Shown: positions 17,814 to 26,887 of the stretch, in pieces
Position numbering within the stretch: position 1 is the stretch's first letter
Layout of the letters: each line of letters begins with the position of its first letter
From: JAXDBM01 sp963709485
GTDB taxonomy: Bacteria > Desulfobacterota > Syntrophia > Syntrophales > Fen-1087
Length of the DNA stretch: 64,000 bases
Assembly (NCBI GenBank): GCA_963709485.1
Contig: CAVPWE010000003.1
Coordinates: forward strand, 62,001-126,000
Direction: 5' to 3'
Notes under the pieces: model-generated
The model's input: the letters and a program-made list of their open reading frames with translations, nothing else
Database searches by the model: none
Told to the model about the DNA's origin: nothing
Program-made: the position numbers and the translations under genes

Positions 17814-17966
17814 TCCGGCGCGTTCCCATTGCGAATGTACGAAGGAACGAGGATGATTCACTTTGAGCAAAGTGCCGTGCAATCCGCTTTTCTTTGTTCC
17901 TTTCATCCAGGGCGTGATTCGTGTAATGTATTCTCATCCAATTCTGATTCGGGAGGTCTCGGAGCA

Positions 17967-19649
17967 ATGGCAAAGACATTCAGATCGGACTCCATCGCAA
18001 AGATCGGGAAGGAAAAGGCGGAATGGCAGCGGGAATGCTATGGAAAACAGAAGGAGCTCAAGAAGGACTTCCGGACCCTCTCGGGCATTCCTGTCGAGGC
18101 CCTCTATACGCCCGGCGACATAAGCCACATGGACTACCTTCGGGATCTCGGTTTCCCGGGACTGGAGCCTTTCATCCGGGGCGTCTATCCGACCATGTAT
18201 CGCGGGCGCACCTGGACGCAGCGGCAGCTCGCCGGATACGGCCCACCCGAGGAGACGAACAAGCGTTACAAGTTCCTTCTCTCCCAGGGAGCCACGGGAA
18301 TCAACGGGGTCTTCGACTACCCGACGCTCCGGGGCTACGACTCCACGGACCCCTTTGCCCGTGCGGACGCAGGCCGTGGCGGTGTCGCCATCGACACGAT
18401 CGAGGACATGCGGATCCTCTTCGATGGAATCCCCATCGATGAGGTCAGCACATCCCTGGTCACTTGTCAGCCGATCTGCAACATTTCCGTCCAGTCCATG
18501 TATTTTGCAAATGCGCAAAACCGCCGCATCCCCATCAAGTCACTGGCGGGAACGAGCCAGAACGATTTTCTCCTGGAGACGGTCATCACGATCGCCCCCG
18601 GCGTTCTTCCCCCCGAATACTCGTTCAAGCTGAGCTGCGACGCCATTGAGTATTGCACGAAATATGCCCCCCGCTGGAATCCGATAAGCTTTGCCGGATA
18701 CAATTACCGGGAGTCGGGTTGCACGGCGATCCAGGAAGTCGCCTTTGTCATGGCCAATGCCATCGCCTGCACGGAGGAGCTCCTGAGACGGGGCCTTCCG
18801 TTGGAGCGTTTCGCTGCCCGGCTGAGCTTCTTCCTGTCGGCCCACAGTGACTTTTTCGAGGAGGTTGCCAAGTACAGGGCCGCCCGAAGGCTCTGGGGGA
18901 AGATCATGGAGAAGCGCTTCGGTGCGAAAAACCCACGGGATCTCATGTTCCGGTTCCATGTGCAGACGGCGGGCGTGTCCCTGACGGCTCAGCAGCCGCT
19001 CAACAACATCTCACGGGCGGCTTATCAGGCGCTCTCGGCGGTCCTGGGAGGCGCCCAGTCCGTTCACGTGGATTCGTACGACGAGGCCCTCTGCACTCCG
19101 ACGGAACTGTCTTCGCTCACGGCCCTGAGAACACAGCAGATCCTGCAGCTCGAAACCCACGTGACCCATACCATTGACCCCCTTGGCGGTTCCTATTTTG
19201 TCGAATCGCTGACGAACGATTTAGAGGGGAGGATCGAGGCCCTGATCGCGGAGATCGATGGCCTTGGAGGCATCGTGAAGGCCGTCCAGAAGGGATGGAT
19301 CCACCAGGAAATCGCGAATACCGCCTACGGGTATCAGAAGGAGGTGGAAGCCGGCACCCTGCCCATCGTCGGGGTCAACTGCTTTCAGATCGAAGGCGAG
19401 GAACTCCCCTGCGAGATCTTTCAAAATCCGGAGACCCTGGCTGTGCAGGAGCAGAAACTGCAGCGAATCAGGAAGGAGCGTAACGCCAGGAAAGTGGAGC
19501 AGGTGCTCGGTGACCTCGGGCAAGCCTGCGACAAGGGCGGAAACCTTATGGATGTGCTGGTGGAAGGCGTGAAGAGTTTCGTGACGGAAGGGGAGATATC
19601 GGCTGTCCTGAAGAAACATTACGGCGTCTGGAATCCCCCGCTTTTCTGA
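17967..19649 (+). CDS. Acyl-CoA mutase large subunit (methylmalonyl-CoA mutase superfamily, atypical active site)
   Basis: 560 residues from ATG 17967, preceded by GGGAGGTCTCGGAG; the frame opens earlier but without homology. The TIM-barrel catalytic subunit is clear: RGVYPTMYRGRTWTQRQ, GVFDYPTLRGYDS, GTSQNDFLLE, APRLSFFLSAHSDFFEE, QTAGVSLTAQQPLNN, SVHVDSYDEA and IDPLGGSYFVE. It isomerises the acyl chain of a CoA ester with adenosylcobalamin bound by the next gene product. At positions matching Tyr89, Arg207 and His244 of the P. freudenreichii methylmalonyl-CoA mutase it has Leu (RQLAGYG), Lys (PPEYSFKLSCD) and Asn (FAGYNYRESG). Isobutyryl- and 2-hydroxyisobutyryl-CoA mutases differ too, but not this way, so the substrate is probably neither methylmalonyl- nor isobutyryl-CoA. 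Confidence 0.9.
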   Translation: MAKTFRSDSIAKIGKEKAEWQRECYGKQKELKKDFRTLSGIPVEALYTPGDISHMDYLRDLGFPGLEPFIRGVYPTMYRGRTWTQRQLAGYGPPEETNKRYKFLLSQGATGINGVFDYPTLRGYDSTDPFARADAGRGGVAIDTIEDMRILFDGIPIDEVSTSLVTCQPICNISVQSMYFANAQNRRIPIKSLAGTSQNDFLLETVITIAPGVLPPEYSFKLSCDAIEYCTKYAPRWNPISFAGYNYRESGCTAIQEVAFVMANAIACTEELLRRGLPLERFAARLSFFLSAHSDFFEEVAKYRAARRLWGKIMEKRFGAKNPRDLMFRFHVQTAGVSLTAQQPLNNISRAAYQALSAVLGGAQSVHVDSYDEALCTPTELSSLTALRTQQILQLETHVTHTIDPLGGSYFVESLTNDLEGRIEALIAEIDGLGGIVKAVQKGWIHQEIANTAYGYQKEVEAGTLPIVGVNCFQIEGEELPCEIFQNPETLAVQEQKLQRIRKERNARKVEQVLGDLGQACDKGGNLMDVLVEGVKSFVTEGEISAVLKKHYGVWNPPLF

Positions 19650-19667
19650 TTTGAAAGGAGATTGAAC

Positions 19668-20060
19668 ATGGCAGGAAGCAAGCGCATCGTCATGGCGCGC
19701 CTCGGAATGGATGCCCACTGGAGAGGCAGCATCATCGTGGCCCGTGCCTTGCGCGATGCAGGAATGGAGGTCATCTATCTGGGGAACCAGTTGCCCGAAG
19801 CCATCGTGCAGACGGTTATTCAGGAGGATGCCGATGTGGTCGGTTTGAGCTCCCTTTCGGGCAACCACATGATACTGGCGCCTGAGGTGGTAAAACTCCT
19901 TCGTGCCCGTGGAGCCGAGGACATCACTGTCGTACTGGGGGGAACGGTGCCGCCGGACGAGGTCCCGCTGCTGAAGGCGGCAGGCATTGCCGAGGTGTTC
20001 GGGCCGGGGACGCCGCTGGAAAAGATCATCAGCTTCATCGCCGGTATTGAACGGAAGTGA
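19668..20060 (+). CDS. Acyl-CoA mutase cobalamin-binding small subunit
   Basis: 130 residues from ATG 19668, with AAAGGAG nine bases upstream and 18 bases after the large subunit. It is a stand-alone B12-binding Rossmann domain: ARLGMDAHWRG holds the DxHxxG motif whose His becomes the lower cobalt ligand; SSLSGNHM and LGGTVPPDE match the other cofactor loops. It forms the active mutase with the upstream gene, as in archaeal methylmalonyl-CoA mutases and bacterial isobutyryl- or hydroxyisobutyryl-CoA mutases, where the two parts are also separate. No MeaB-type chaperone is seen nearby. Confidence 0.92.
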   Translation: MAGSKRIVMARLGMDAHWRGSIIVARALRDAGMEVIYLGNQLPEAIVQTVIQEDADVVGLSSLSGNHMILAPEVVKLLRARGAEDITVVLGGTVPPDEVPLLKAAGIAEVFGPGTPLEKIISFIAGIERK

Positions 20061-20222
20061 GACGGGAGAGCCGATCCGCAGGTTAATTGAAAACAGTTCC
20101 CGGCATCGGGAGCAGATTTGAAGGGTCGCAGCCGGGCAAGACTCGATTGACGGATTGCCGCCCATCACAGGCCGGTTTTCTTTTTTCGAGTTTCCCCCGT
20201 GAAAAAGGGAGACAAGTTTGTT

Positions 20223-20251
20223 TTGCAAATGTTTGGGCAAACGCATATAAG
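20223..20251 (+). promoter_or_regulatory. Candidate sigma-70 promoter of the FKBP gene
   Basis: TTGCAA (20223-20228) and TATAAG (20246-20251) are separated by 17 bases, about 75 bases before the ATG at 20329. The hexamers match consensus in four and five of six positions. The stretch 20061-20222 shows nothing else I can name. Confidence 0.4.
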
Positions 20252-20328
20252 GCCGGATATGCACTTTCGCCTGGAATCTCCGTCCGGCGGCAAAGATATA
20301 TAAAATCTTGATACAAGAAAGGAATCCG

Positions 20329-21051
20329 ATGCGTAAACTCATGATCGTTGTTTTTCTTTTAATGGCAGTTCCGGCACTGGCCGCCCAGCCTCAGACGGAC
20401 GACCAGAAAACCCTCTATGCGCTGGGTGTTCACCTGACCAAGCAACTGTCCGTTTTTAACCTGTCCGTCGAGGAGTATGAATTTGTAAAGCAGGGCATGA
20501 CCGATGCTGCCGCCGGTAAAACCCTGGCGGCGGAGCCGGAGGCCTACATGCAGAACCTCAATGCCCTGGCTCTGACGCGGATGCAGGCCGTTGCGCAAAA
20601 ACAAAAAGAGCTGGCCAAACCGTATTTGGAGAATGCCGCGAAGGAGCAAGGCGCCGAGAAGACGGCTTCCGGCCTTGTTTACCGGCAAATCACGGCCGGC
20701 AGCGGTGCTCAACCCAAGGCTTCGGACAGTGTCAAGGTGCACTACACGGGCACTTTCATCGATGGCAAGGTTTTTGACAGCTCCGTGCAGCGCGGTCAGC
20801 CTGCTGAATTCACGCTGGGGCAGGTTATTCCCTGCTGGTCGGAAGGCGTCGGCAAGATGAAAGCGGGCGGCAAAGCCAAGCTGGTTTGCCCTTCGGATCT
20901 TGCGTACGGCGATCAGGGAAGACCGCCCGTCATTCCCGGCGGCGCGACACTGGTCTTTGAAGTGGAACTGCTGGAAGTGAAAGCGCCCGCAGCCCCGGCA
21001 GCGCCCGCAACCAAGAAGAAGACGGCGCCCAAACCGAAAGCGAAGAAATAG
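20329..21051 (+). CDS. Periplasmic FKBP-type peptidyl-prolyl cis-trans isomerase (FkpA/Mip-like)
   Basis: 240 residues from ATG 20329 (AAGAAAGGAATCCG upstream). A signal peptide (MRKLMIVVFLLMAVPALAA) precedes a helical N-terminal dimerisation region (YALGVHLTKQLSVFNLS to about residue 110) and a FKBP domain with VHYTGTFIDGKVFDSS, FTLGQVIPCWSEGV, LVCPSDLAYGDQG and GATLVFEVELLEV. It should speed prolyl isomerisation of envelope proteins. The tail is Ala/Lys-rich (KKKTAPKPKAKK), which is unusual and may bind nucleic acid or envelope polymers. A terminator follows at 21080. Confidence 0.92.
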   Translation: MRKLMIVVFLLMAVPALAAQPQTDDQKTLYALGVHLTKQLSVFNLSVEEYEFVKQGMTDAAAGKTLAAEPEAYMQNLNALALTRMQAVAQKQKELAKPYLENAAKEQGAEKTASGLVYRQITAGSGAQPKASDSVKVHYTGTFIDGKVFDSSVQRGQPAEFTLGQVIPCWSEGVGKMKAGGKAKLVCPSDLAYGDQGRPPVIPGGATLVFEVELLEVKAPAAPAAPATKKKTAPKPKAKK

Positions 21052-21079
21052 TTCCTGACAGGCGCCATCGCGATTCTCA

Positions 21080-21115
21080 AAAGGTGCCGGAGACAACGCC
21101 GGCGCCTTTCTTTTT
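21080..21115 (+). terminator. Intrinsic terminator of the FKBP gene
   Basis: Stem AAAGGTGCCGG (21080-21090) / CCGGCGCCTTT (21099-21109), 11 pairs with one G-T, followed by CTTTTTATT. Confidence 0.8.
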
Positions 21116-21142
21116 ATTCGTTTTGAAAGGACATATTTCATC

Positions 21143-21919
21143 ATGAAAACGAGGAAAAATCTGTGTTGGATGATCTTCGGGATGGGACTGATGCTGTCCG
21201 TATTGACGAATAATGTGTGGGGAGAACAGCAGGCGGAAGCCGGTAAAAATGGACTCTTTGACGGGCTGTGGGAATGGTACTATCCGGATGGTCGGGTCAG
21301 TATCAAGAAAACCTACAAAAACGGAAAGCAGGAAGGACCTTATGAGAGCTACCATAAGAATGGCAAATTGAAATCAAAAGGTTTTTATAAAGATGACAAA
21401 CTGGAGGGACCGGCGGAAACCTACTATGAGAGCGGTCAGTTGGAATCCAAGGGAACATTTATCAATGAACAGAAATACGGGCTCTGGGAAGACTACTTCG
21501 AGAACGGCAAGCTGAAATCAAAAAGTTATTACAAGAATGGAAAATTGGACGGTCCAATGGAAACCTACTATGAAACCGGCCAGACGGAATCTAAAAAAGC
21601 TTTCGCAAATGAGCAAAAAGATGGGGTTTGGGAAGACTACTTTGCGACCGGTCAGCTGAAATACAGAAGAACATATAAGGATGGACAACTGGGCGGGCCC
21701 TATGAAGGCTACCATGATAATCGCCAACTGGAATTCAAAGGAAGATATCTGAACGGACAGAAGGATGGACCAGAGGAAACGTATTACAGGAATGGTCAGT
21801 TAAGATCGAAAGGCAGTTACAGGAATGGGCAGAATGACGGGCTTTGGGAATACTATTCCGAAAACGGCCGACATAAGAAGAAAGTAACTTTCAAGGATGG
21901 TAAAATTGGGGGTCGATAG
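21143..21919 (+). CDS. Secreted MORN-like repeat protein (YwqK-type)
   Basis: 258 residues from ATG 21143 (GAAAGGACAT upstream). A signal peptide ends near NVWGEQQA. The rest is about nine ~23-residue repeats built on G-x-W/Y-E-x-Y-Y-x-x-G-x-x-x-x-K-x-x-Y-K-N-G, for example PYESYHKNGKLKSKGFYKD and PAETYYESGQLESKGTF. Such toxin_YwqK/MORN variants fold as flat beta sheets; in some systems they act as antitoxin-like partners, but no toxin is adjacent here. DNA repetition here reflects the protein repeat, not a CRISPR. Exported location is inferred from the signal peptide. Confidence 0.8.
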   Translation: MKTRKNLCWMIFGMGLMLSVLTNNVWGEQQAEAGKNGLFDGLWEWYYPDGRVSIKKTYKNGKQEGPYESYHKNGKLKSKGFYKDDKLEGPAETYYESGQLESKGTFINEQKYGLWEDYFENGKLKSKSYYKNGKLDGPMETYYETGQTESKKAFANEQKDGVWEDYFATGQLKYRRTYKDGQLGGPYEGYHDNRQLEFKGRYLNGQKDGPEETYYRNGQLRSKGSYRNGQNDGLWEYYSENGRHKKKVTFKDGKIGGR

Positions 21920-21943
21920 CGACGAGCCGGAATTTTTTCTCCC

Positions 21944-23072
21944 TTACTCCGCATCTGCCGCAACCGGCCCGCCGGTATAAGCTCCCCTGCAGGCCATGCC
22001 GGTGCAGTCCGAGTTGAGCATTTCAAAGATGATCTGCCCCATGTTGTTTCGGACTTTAAAGTGACCGATACCGTCCGCATCGCCGCCGGACAACGCTGAA
22101 GGCCGCCAGTCCCTGAAATCAAAATTCACTTTCCGTGCCTTTGAACCGGCGCCGGCATTGAGCTGCGCTTTCACATTGGCGGACTTCGTGAACAGGGCGC
22201 CCTTGCCGCACTCCATGTACCGCTCAGCCGTCGAGCAGTGAATCTGGTCATGCAATCCGGCGGATATCGTGTAGAATAAAACCTCCGGATGATATGACGG
22301 CGCGCGTCTCATGCTCAATCGCCCTTTGCCGCCTGTCCATTTATTGTATCCCAGGAAATAGCGGGAGTCGGGATAAAAGCCGAAAATATAACTCGTTGAA
22401 GACATGCTGGGATCCGCAGGTGGAAATGAAAGGATTCATGAATCCCGCGGCAAGACAGGCGGGAAGCCCTCTCACGCCGCCGGCAATGTTCACGAAACGT
22501 CGCACGCCGGACCAACCGTTTTTTCCCGCATGAACATGATCCTGATGCGTCAGGGCGGCCAGCATCATGGACACGCCCATGGAGTGGGCGACAATGTCCA
22601 CCTGATCCTTTCCCGTATAGGATTTGACGGCCCCGATAAAGCGGATCAGCACCTCGTATTTTTCCGGCTTGTGATAATTGGTCTTCGGTGAATCCTGCTC
22701 TGCGGCGGACAAATACGTTATTCCGAACAGCTCACAATCGTTGTAGCCCCGCGCTTTGAATTCCTGATAGACGGAGCGGACCGGAGCGGCGTAATTCCCG
22801 ATTGCGCCCGTGATCGGCGAGTCCCAGTTCGTCGCCCGGTCTCCGTTGCCGTGAACGAAGACGACCGGCGTGCGCCGGGCGCTGCATGCACCGCCGCCGA
22901 AACCACCGAAGCCGACCTGCGGATGAAAACCGGCGGCATACTGAAGATCGGGGCCATCGCACTTCGGGTAACGATAATTCCCGCAACTGAGCGCCGAGGC
23001 GGATTGGTGAAAAGCCGGAATGCAAAAGGCGATCATCAAAATAACGATTTTGACGCGGGCCATATTGAGCAT
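21944..23072 (-). CDS. Secreted alpha/beta-hydrolase lipase (frameshifted)
   Basis: About 375 residues if the two frames are joined; start ATG 23072 has GAAGG five bases upstream. A signal peptide (MARVKIVILMIAFCIPAF, cleavage near SASA) precedes a lipase core: PVVFVHGNGDRATNW (oxyanion hole), VDIVAHSMGVSMMLAAL with the nucleophile in AHSMG, then VNIAGGVRGLP. The frame breaks near 22410: the first frame gives STCGSQHVFNE and stops, the second gives DPSMSSTSYIFGFYPD and continues to the end with SAGLHDQIHCS, a plausible catalytic His region. One base accounts for the shift. The tail ends PVAADAE. The product is an exported carboxylester hydrolase; substrate chain length is unknown. Confidence 0.8.
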
Positions 23073-23487
23073 AAGACCTTCGTAATTCCTCTCCGTTGAA
23101 ATTGACTTACTTCCAGCCCTTTTACCATTTTTTCAGCATGGATTGCGACCCCCTATGTACGTCATGAATCCATTATATACTCTGGAAAAGAGGACCCTGA
23201 CAAATCATAAAAAAGTACCACAAGATCCCGGTAACTTTTCATATGCCTCGTTAGACATATGTCTTAAATGATATAAATACCTGAAATTACAATATAATCT
23301 TGACAACCTTTGAAAAAAGTATAGGCTGCAGTACATCCGGTTTTGCGTTTATGAATGAACCGGATGGAGGATGCTGCCGGATCAGGGCGGCATCGAGGTC
23401 GGGCATCGGTTCGCTGAATGGATCGGTGCGAGTTTTCCGGCTTGGTCTGCTTCGCCGGACGATGCGATAGGCATAGGAGGTTACAGC
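23073..23487. other. Intergenic region between lipase and Mo-enzyme operon
   Basis: No gene is supported here. It holds the divergent control region: the tandem operator and TATAAT hexamer at 23242-23298 for the rightward operon. I see no clear promoter for the lipase. Confidence 0.5.
23242..23298 (+). promoter_or_regulatory. Tandem operator and -10 hexamer upstream of the exported Mo-enzyme operon
   Basis: A dyad TATGCCT-N4-AGACATA lies at 23242-23259 and an imperfect overlapping copy TATGTCT-N4-TGATATA at 23258-23275, again 16 bases apart. TATAAT is at 23293-23298 and no good -35 precedes it. With a start near 23305 the dyads would be centred near -38 and -54, which fits an activator. It matches the sites at 12765-12798. 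Confidence 0.65.
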
Positions 23488-26068
23488 ATGAAAGAAAAAT
23501 TTGAGATGCCAAGACGACGTTTCTTACAAATGAGCGGAGCCGTCGGAATTGCAACCGCAATGACGGCATTTCCGTTCCGAAACCTGCAGGCGGCCTGGGC
23601 ATTCGGCGAGCATCAGCAGGAAAAGCCGCCTTACCAGGTGACCAAAAAAGTGCCTCAGGTCTGCGGCCGGGCCTGCGAGGCGGACTGCGCCTTTTATGTC
23701 GTCATGGGTGTAGACCCCGTGACGGGTCTCGAGCGAGCCCTTACCCTTGAAGGAAGGCCCGAAGATCCGGTATCAAGGGGAAAGTTCTGCATCAAGGGAA
23801 TGGCTTTTGTCGATTCGATCTATGATCCGGACAGGCTCCTCGTCTCCCTGAAAAGGACAAATCCCAAGAAGGGGACAGACTACGATCCGGGTTGGGTGAC
23901 AATCAAAACGGACGACGCGGTCAATGAGATTATCGCCGCCCTCAAGAAACTCAAGGCTGATGAAATTCTGATGTGTTCACCTGGAGACCCCTACACCAAC
24001 AAACTCGCAAAGTCTCTGGGGGTAACAAGAAGCGATCAGAGGACGGAATGCTTTGGCACCCATTATTATCTCAACTGCCTGACCTTAACCAATCCGCCAA
24101 ACAAATTCTACTCAAGCACATACACCCCTTCCCACCACGTGGCAGGGTACGATTTTGACATGGCGAAATACCAGGTCTGGTTCGGATTCGATTCCCTCTC
24201 CAAATGCGGCAAGGCGGGCATGCTCAACCACTGGGCGGAATCCAAAAAGAACAAATGCAAGGTCGTCATGTTCAATCCTCTGAGGACTCCCATGGCGGAT
24301 GCCTTCGCCACGGAGCACTATGCCATCAAGCCGGGAACCGACCTTGCCGTCGCACTGGCCATGATCAACACGATTGTCGCAGGCAAAAAATACAACACGA
24401 ATTTTCTGAAGAAATACAGTGATGCCCCTGCCCTTGTAGACACAAAGACCAAGATGGCCCTAAAAACGAAAGAGGGATCGATGATGGCCTGGTGCATCCA
24501 GCACAAAAAGGCGGAACCTGTCGACCTCTGCCATGCACCCGCGCTTGAAGGAGGTCCTTTCAAAGTCGTGGTGGACGGACGGGAAGTTCAGGCAAAGCCG
24601 GTGCTCCAGACCCTTCAAGGAGACAACAAAACCGTATACCCCGGAGTGGGCATCGAAAATAACCGATGTGCCGGCTTCCAAGATCAGCAGGATAGCAAAA
24701 GAATTTGCCGCTGCGGCGCCCTATTCCTTTGTTCCGACGTACAAGCGCGACGCGGCGGGGCCGAACTACTCGAACAGCTGGCGCCTCCGCCACGCGATCA
24801 GCATCCTCAACACGCTGACAGGCGCCATTGATCATGAAGGCGGGGTGATTCTGCTTCATGATGTCAAGATCCCGTGGCTTGAGGATCTTGCCAAGCCGGT
24901 GAAACCCTATCCGGAACTTCCACCGGAACCGGTGGATTTCCGAAACCAATTCCCCGTTACAAACAACATTTACAAGAACAAGGATTTTTCGGCACCCGGT
25001 CATTACGGCATGGTCGGCTGGGGCCTATACAACACAGACAAAACCAAGGCGGTGTTCTTCAGGAACCCCTACAGAGGGCTCTTTGCCATGATTCAGCCCC
25101 AGATGGTAGAAGCGGCTCTGGAGAAGATGCAACTTGTCGTGGACTGGAACCTCTACCTGGACGACCTGGGATACTGGTCCGATTACGTCCTTGCGGCCCC
25201 CCATCAGTTCGAGGAGGGCAAATTCGACATCAGACTCTATTTCCCGAAATGGCCCTGCTACGTGGGAGGTTCCCCCGTTCAGAAGACGACGGGTGATCAG
25301 ATTGGCTGGGGAGGGCTTGCCGTAAAAATAGGCATGGCGTTGGCCCCTCAATACTGGACGACAGACGGAAGCGGCGATCCTGCCAAAAGGGTGCCCCTCA
25401 ATATGACGGACGTGGCGGTGAAAAATGGCGGCATTGCTGAAAGCGGAGCTGATTTTATGAAAAAAGGCGGCTTCTGGATCAACAAGAAGCCATACGAGAA
25501 CTACAAAACAATCAAGGAAATCGGTTATGGAAGGCCGAACGGAAGGGTAAGGATGTTCATCGATGAATTCTCCGAGGTGAATTTTGACGCGCTTCCCGTA
25601 TGGGTTCCCAGGTGGCACGAAACGAAAGGCGATTATAAGTTCTCCCTGCTCATTACCCGCGCTCCCTGGATTATGCATGCGGACCCGAACTTCATCAATA
25701 ACCCCGTCCTGAGGAAAATAACGGAAAAAACATATATGGATTGCGTCTGGATGAATCCCGAAGCGGGTGCGGAAATCGGTGTGAAGGATGGCGACATGGT
25801 GATCCTCGAAAACAATCCCGAATATTTAAAACATATTCCCAGACCGGTGAAGGCGAAAGTCCACCTGACCAAGAGGATTGCGAGGAAAGATTGCGTGCTT
25901 ACTTTCCATGGCATTGGTCACCGGGCAAAAAACCTGAAGACAGCGGGAAACTGGGGCTATCGCGATGGTGATCTGATCCCGCAGAAGGACCCGAATATCG
26001 TGAAAAAACACGATCCCACCGGCATGGGTTGGGTTGAAGATGTCTATGTCAGCATCAGAAAAGCCTAA
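23488..26068 (+). CDS. Tat-exported molybdopterin oxidoreductase catalytic subunit (frameshifted)
   Basis: About 859 residues joined; ATG 23488 follows TAGGAGG. A Tat signal (PRRRFLQMSGAVGI) ends near AWAFG. The 4Fe-4S motif is VCGRACEADCAFYV with a distal KFCIKG. MoCo segments include CSPGDPYTNKLA, VWFGFDSLSKCGKAG, VVMFNPLRTPMADA and ILNTLTGAIDHEGG; the C-terminus has GAEIGVKDGDMVILENNP and VLTFHGIGHRAKN. A cysteine in RTECFGTHYY is the likely Mo ligand. The frame breaks near 24645 (KTVYPGVG versus YTPEWASKITDVP), one net base. It is followed by a four-cluster ferredoxin subunit and a TorD chaperone, so the product should be a periplasmic respiratory reductase or dehydrogenase. No membrane anchor gene is present; substrate unknown. 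Confidence 0.88.
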
Positions 26069-26088
26069 GGAAAGAGAGGTGCCATACG

Positions 26089-26793
26089 ATGAAAGAATAC
26101 GCCATTTTGCTTGACTCCACATACTGTACCGGATGCAACACCTGTGCGTACCGTTGTATCCAGGAATACAGATATCATCAGCAAGCCTCAAAAGGTCTTT
26201 TCAGGACTTTTGTCATGATCAATGACGAAGGCCTCTACCACAAAAGATGCATGCACTGTCTCGCTCCGGAATGCGTTAAGAATTGTCCGGTAAAAGCCCT
26301 CAGCAGCACAGAGTACGGGCCGGTTCTTTATGACATGAAAACGTGCATCGGCTGTCAGACCTGTGTGAAGGTTTGTCCGTTCCACATTCCCCAGTACGAC
26401 GAAGCGACGAAGAAGATCGTGAAGTGCAGCATGTGCGCCCAGAAAGTCGGGAACGGGCAGCAACCTTCGTGTGTCGAGGCATGTCCCACGGGAGCTCTCC
26501 AGTTCGGCGAGTACAAGGAGATCGTCAAGAAGGCATCGGACCTGGCGAAGAAAGAGAAGCTGAACCTCTATGGGTCGGCGGAAGCCGGTGGTACCCACAT
26601 GTTTATCCTCACGCAGGGTGATGCCAAGAAAATGGGTTATCCCGCTGTTGCGAAGAAGCCGGCAAAGGCAAAAAAGGTTTCGATGGACAATATGGGGTTG
26701 CCTGTTGTTGCTGCCCTGGCGATTGGAGGGTTCAAGAAATTGAGCGACAGGAAGGATCGAATCGCGGCGGAGGAAAAAAAGAAAAGAACCTGA
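26089..26793 (+). CDS. 4Fe-4S ferredoxin subunit of the exported Mo enzyme (DmsB/PsrB/NrfC type)
   Basis: 234 residues, 20 bases after the catalytic subunit. Four cluster motifs appear in order: YCTGCNTCAYRCIQ, RCMHCLAPECVKNCP, TCIGCQTCVKVCP and KCSMCAQKV with SCVEACP. This is the standard electron-relay subunit of complex iron-sulfur molybdoenzymes. The C-terminus carries a hydrophobic stretch (MGLPVVAALAIGGF) followed by a basic tail, like the tail anchors of HybA or formate dehydrogenase beta subunits, and could attach the complex to the membrane in the absence of a PsrC/DmsC-type gene. It has no signal of its own and would be exported with the Tat substrate. Confidence 0.93.
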   Translation: MKEYAILLDSTYCTGCNTCAYRCIQEYRYHQQASKGLFRTFVMINDEGLYHKRCMHCLAPECVKNCPVKALSSTEYGPVLYDMKTCIGCQTCVKVCPFHIPQYDEATKKIVKCSMCAQKVGNGQQPSCVEACPTGALQFGEYKEIVKKASDLAKKEKLNLYGSAEAGGTHMFILTQGDAKKMGYPAVAKKPAKAKKVSMDNMGLPVVAALAIGGFKKLSDRKDRIAAEEKKKRT

Positions 26794-26803
26794 TAAAGTT
26801 TTC

Positions 26804-26833
26804 TGGGGGCGCGGCGCAGGGCCGCTGCCCCCA
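26804..26833 (+). terminator. Hairpin between ferredoxin subunit and chaperone genes (attenuator-like)
   Basis: TGGGGGC-GCGGC (26804-26815) pairs with GCCGCTGCCCCCA (26821-26833) with one bulge; the following bases TTCTTCTT are only weakly T-rich. It may lower expression of the TorD gene relative to the subunits. Confidence 0.45.
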
Positions 26834-26887
26834 TTCTTCTTGAGTTTCGCAAATCCGAACCATCTTCCAAAAAAATCAGAGGCATTA

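Noticed and set aside
17820..17966. Cobalamin riboswitch before the B12-dependent mutase
   Set aside because: The leader is short and I see no B12-box-like sequence or long stems.
21300..21900. Regularly spaced DNA similarity that could suggest a CRISPR or satellite
   Set aside because: The period is ~69 bases, copies are diverged, and it is explained by MORN-like protein repeats in one frame.
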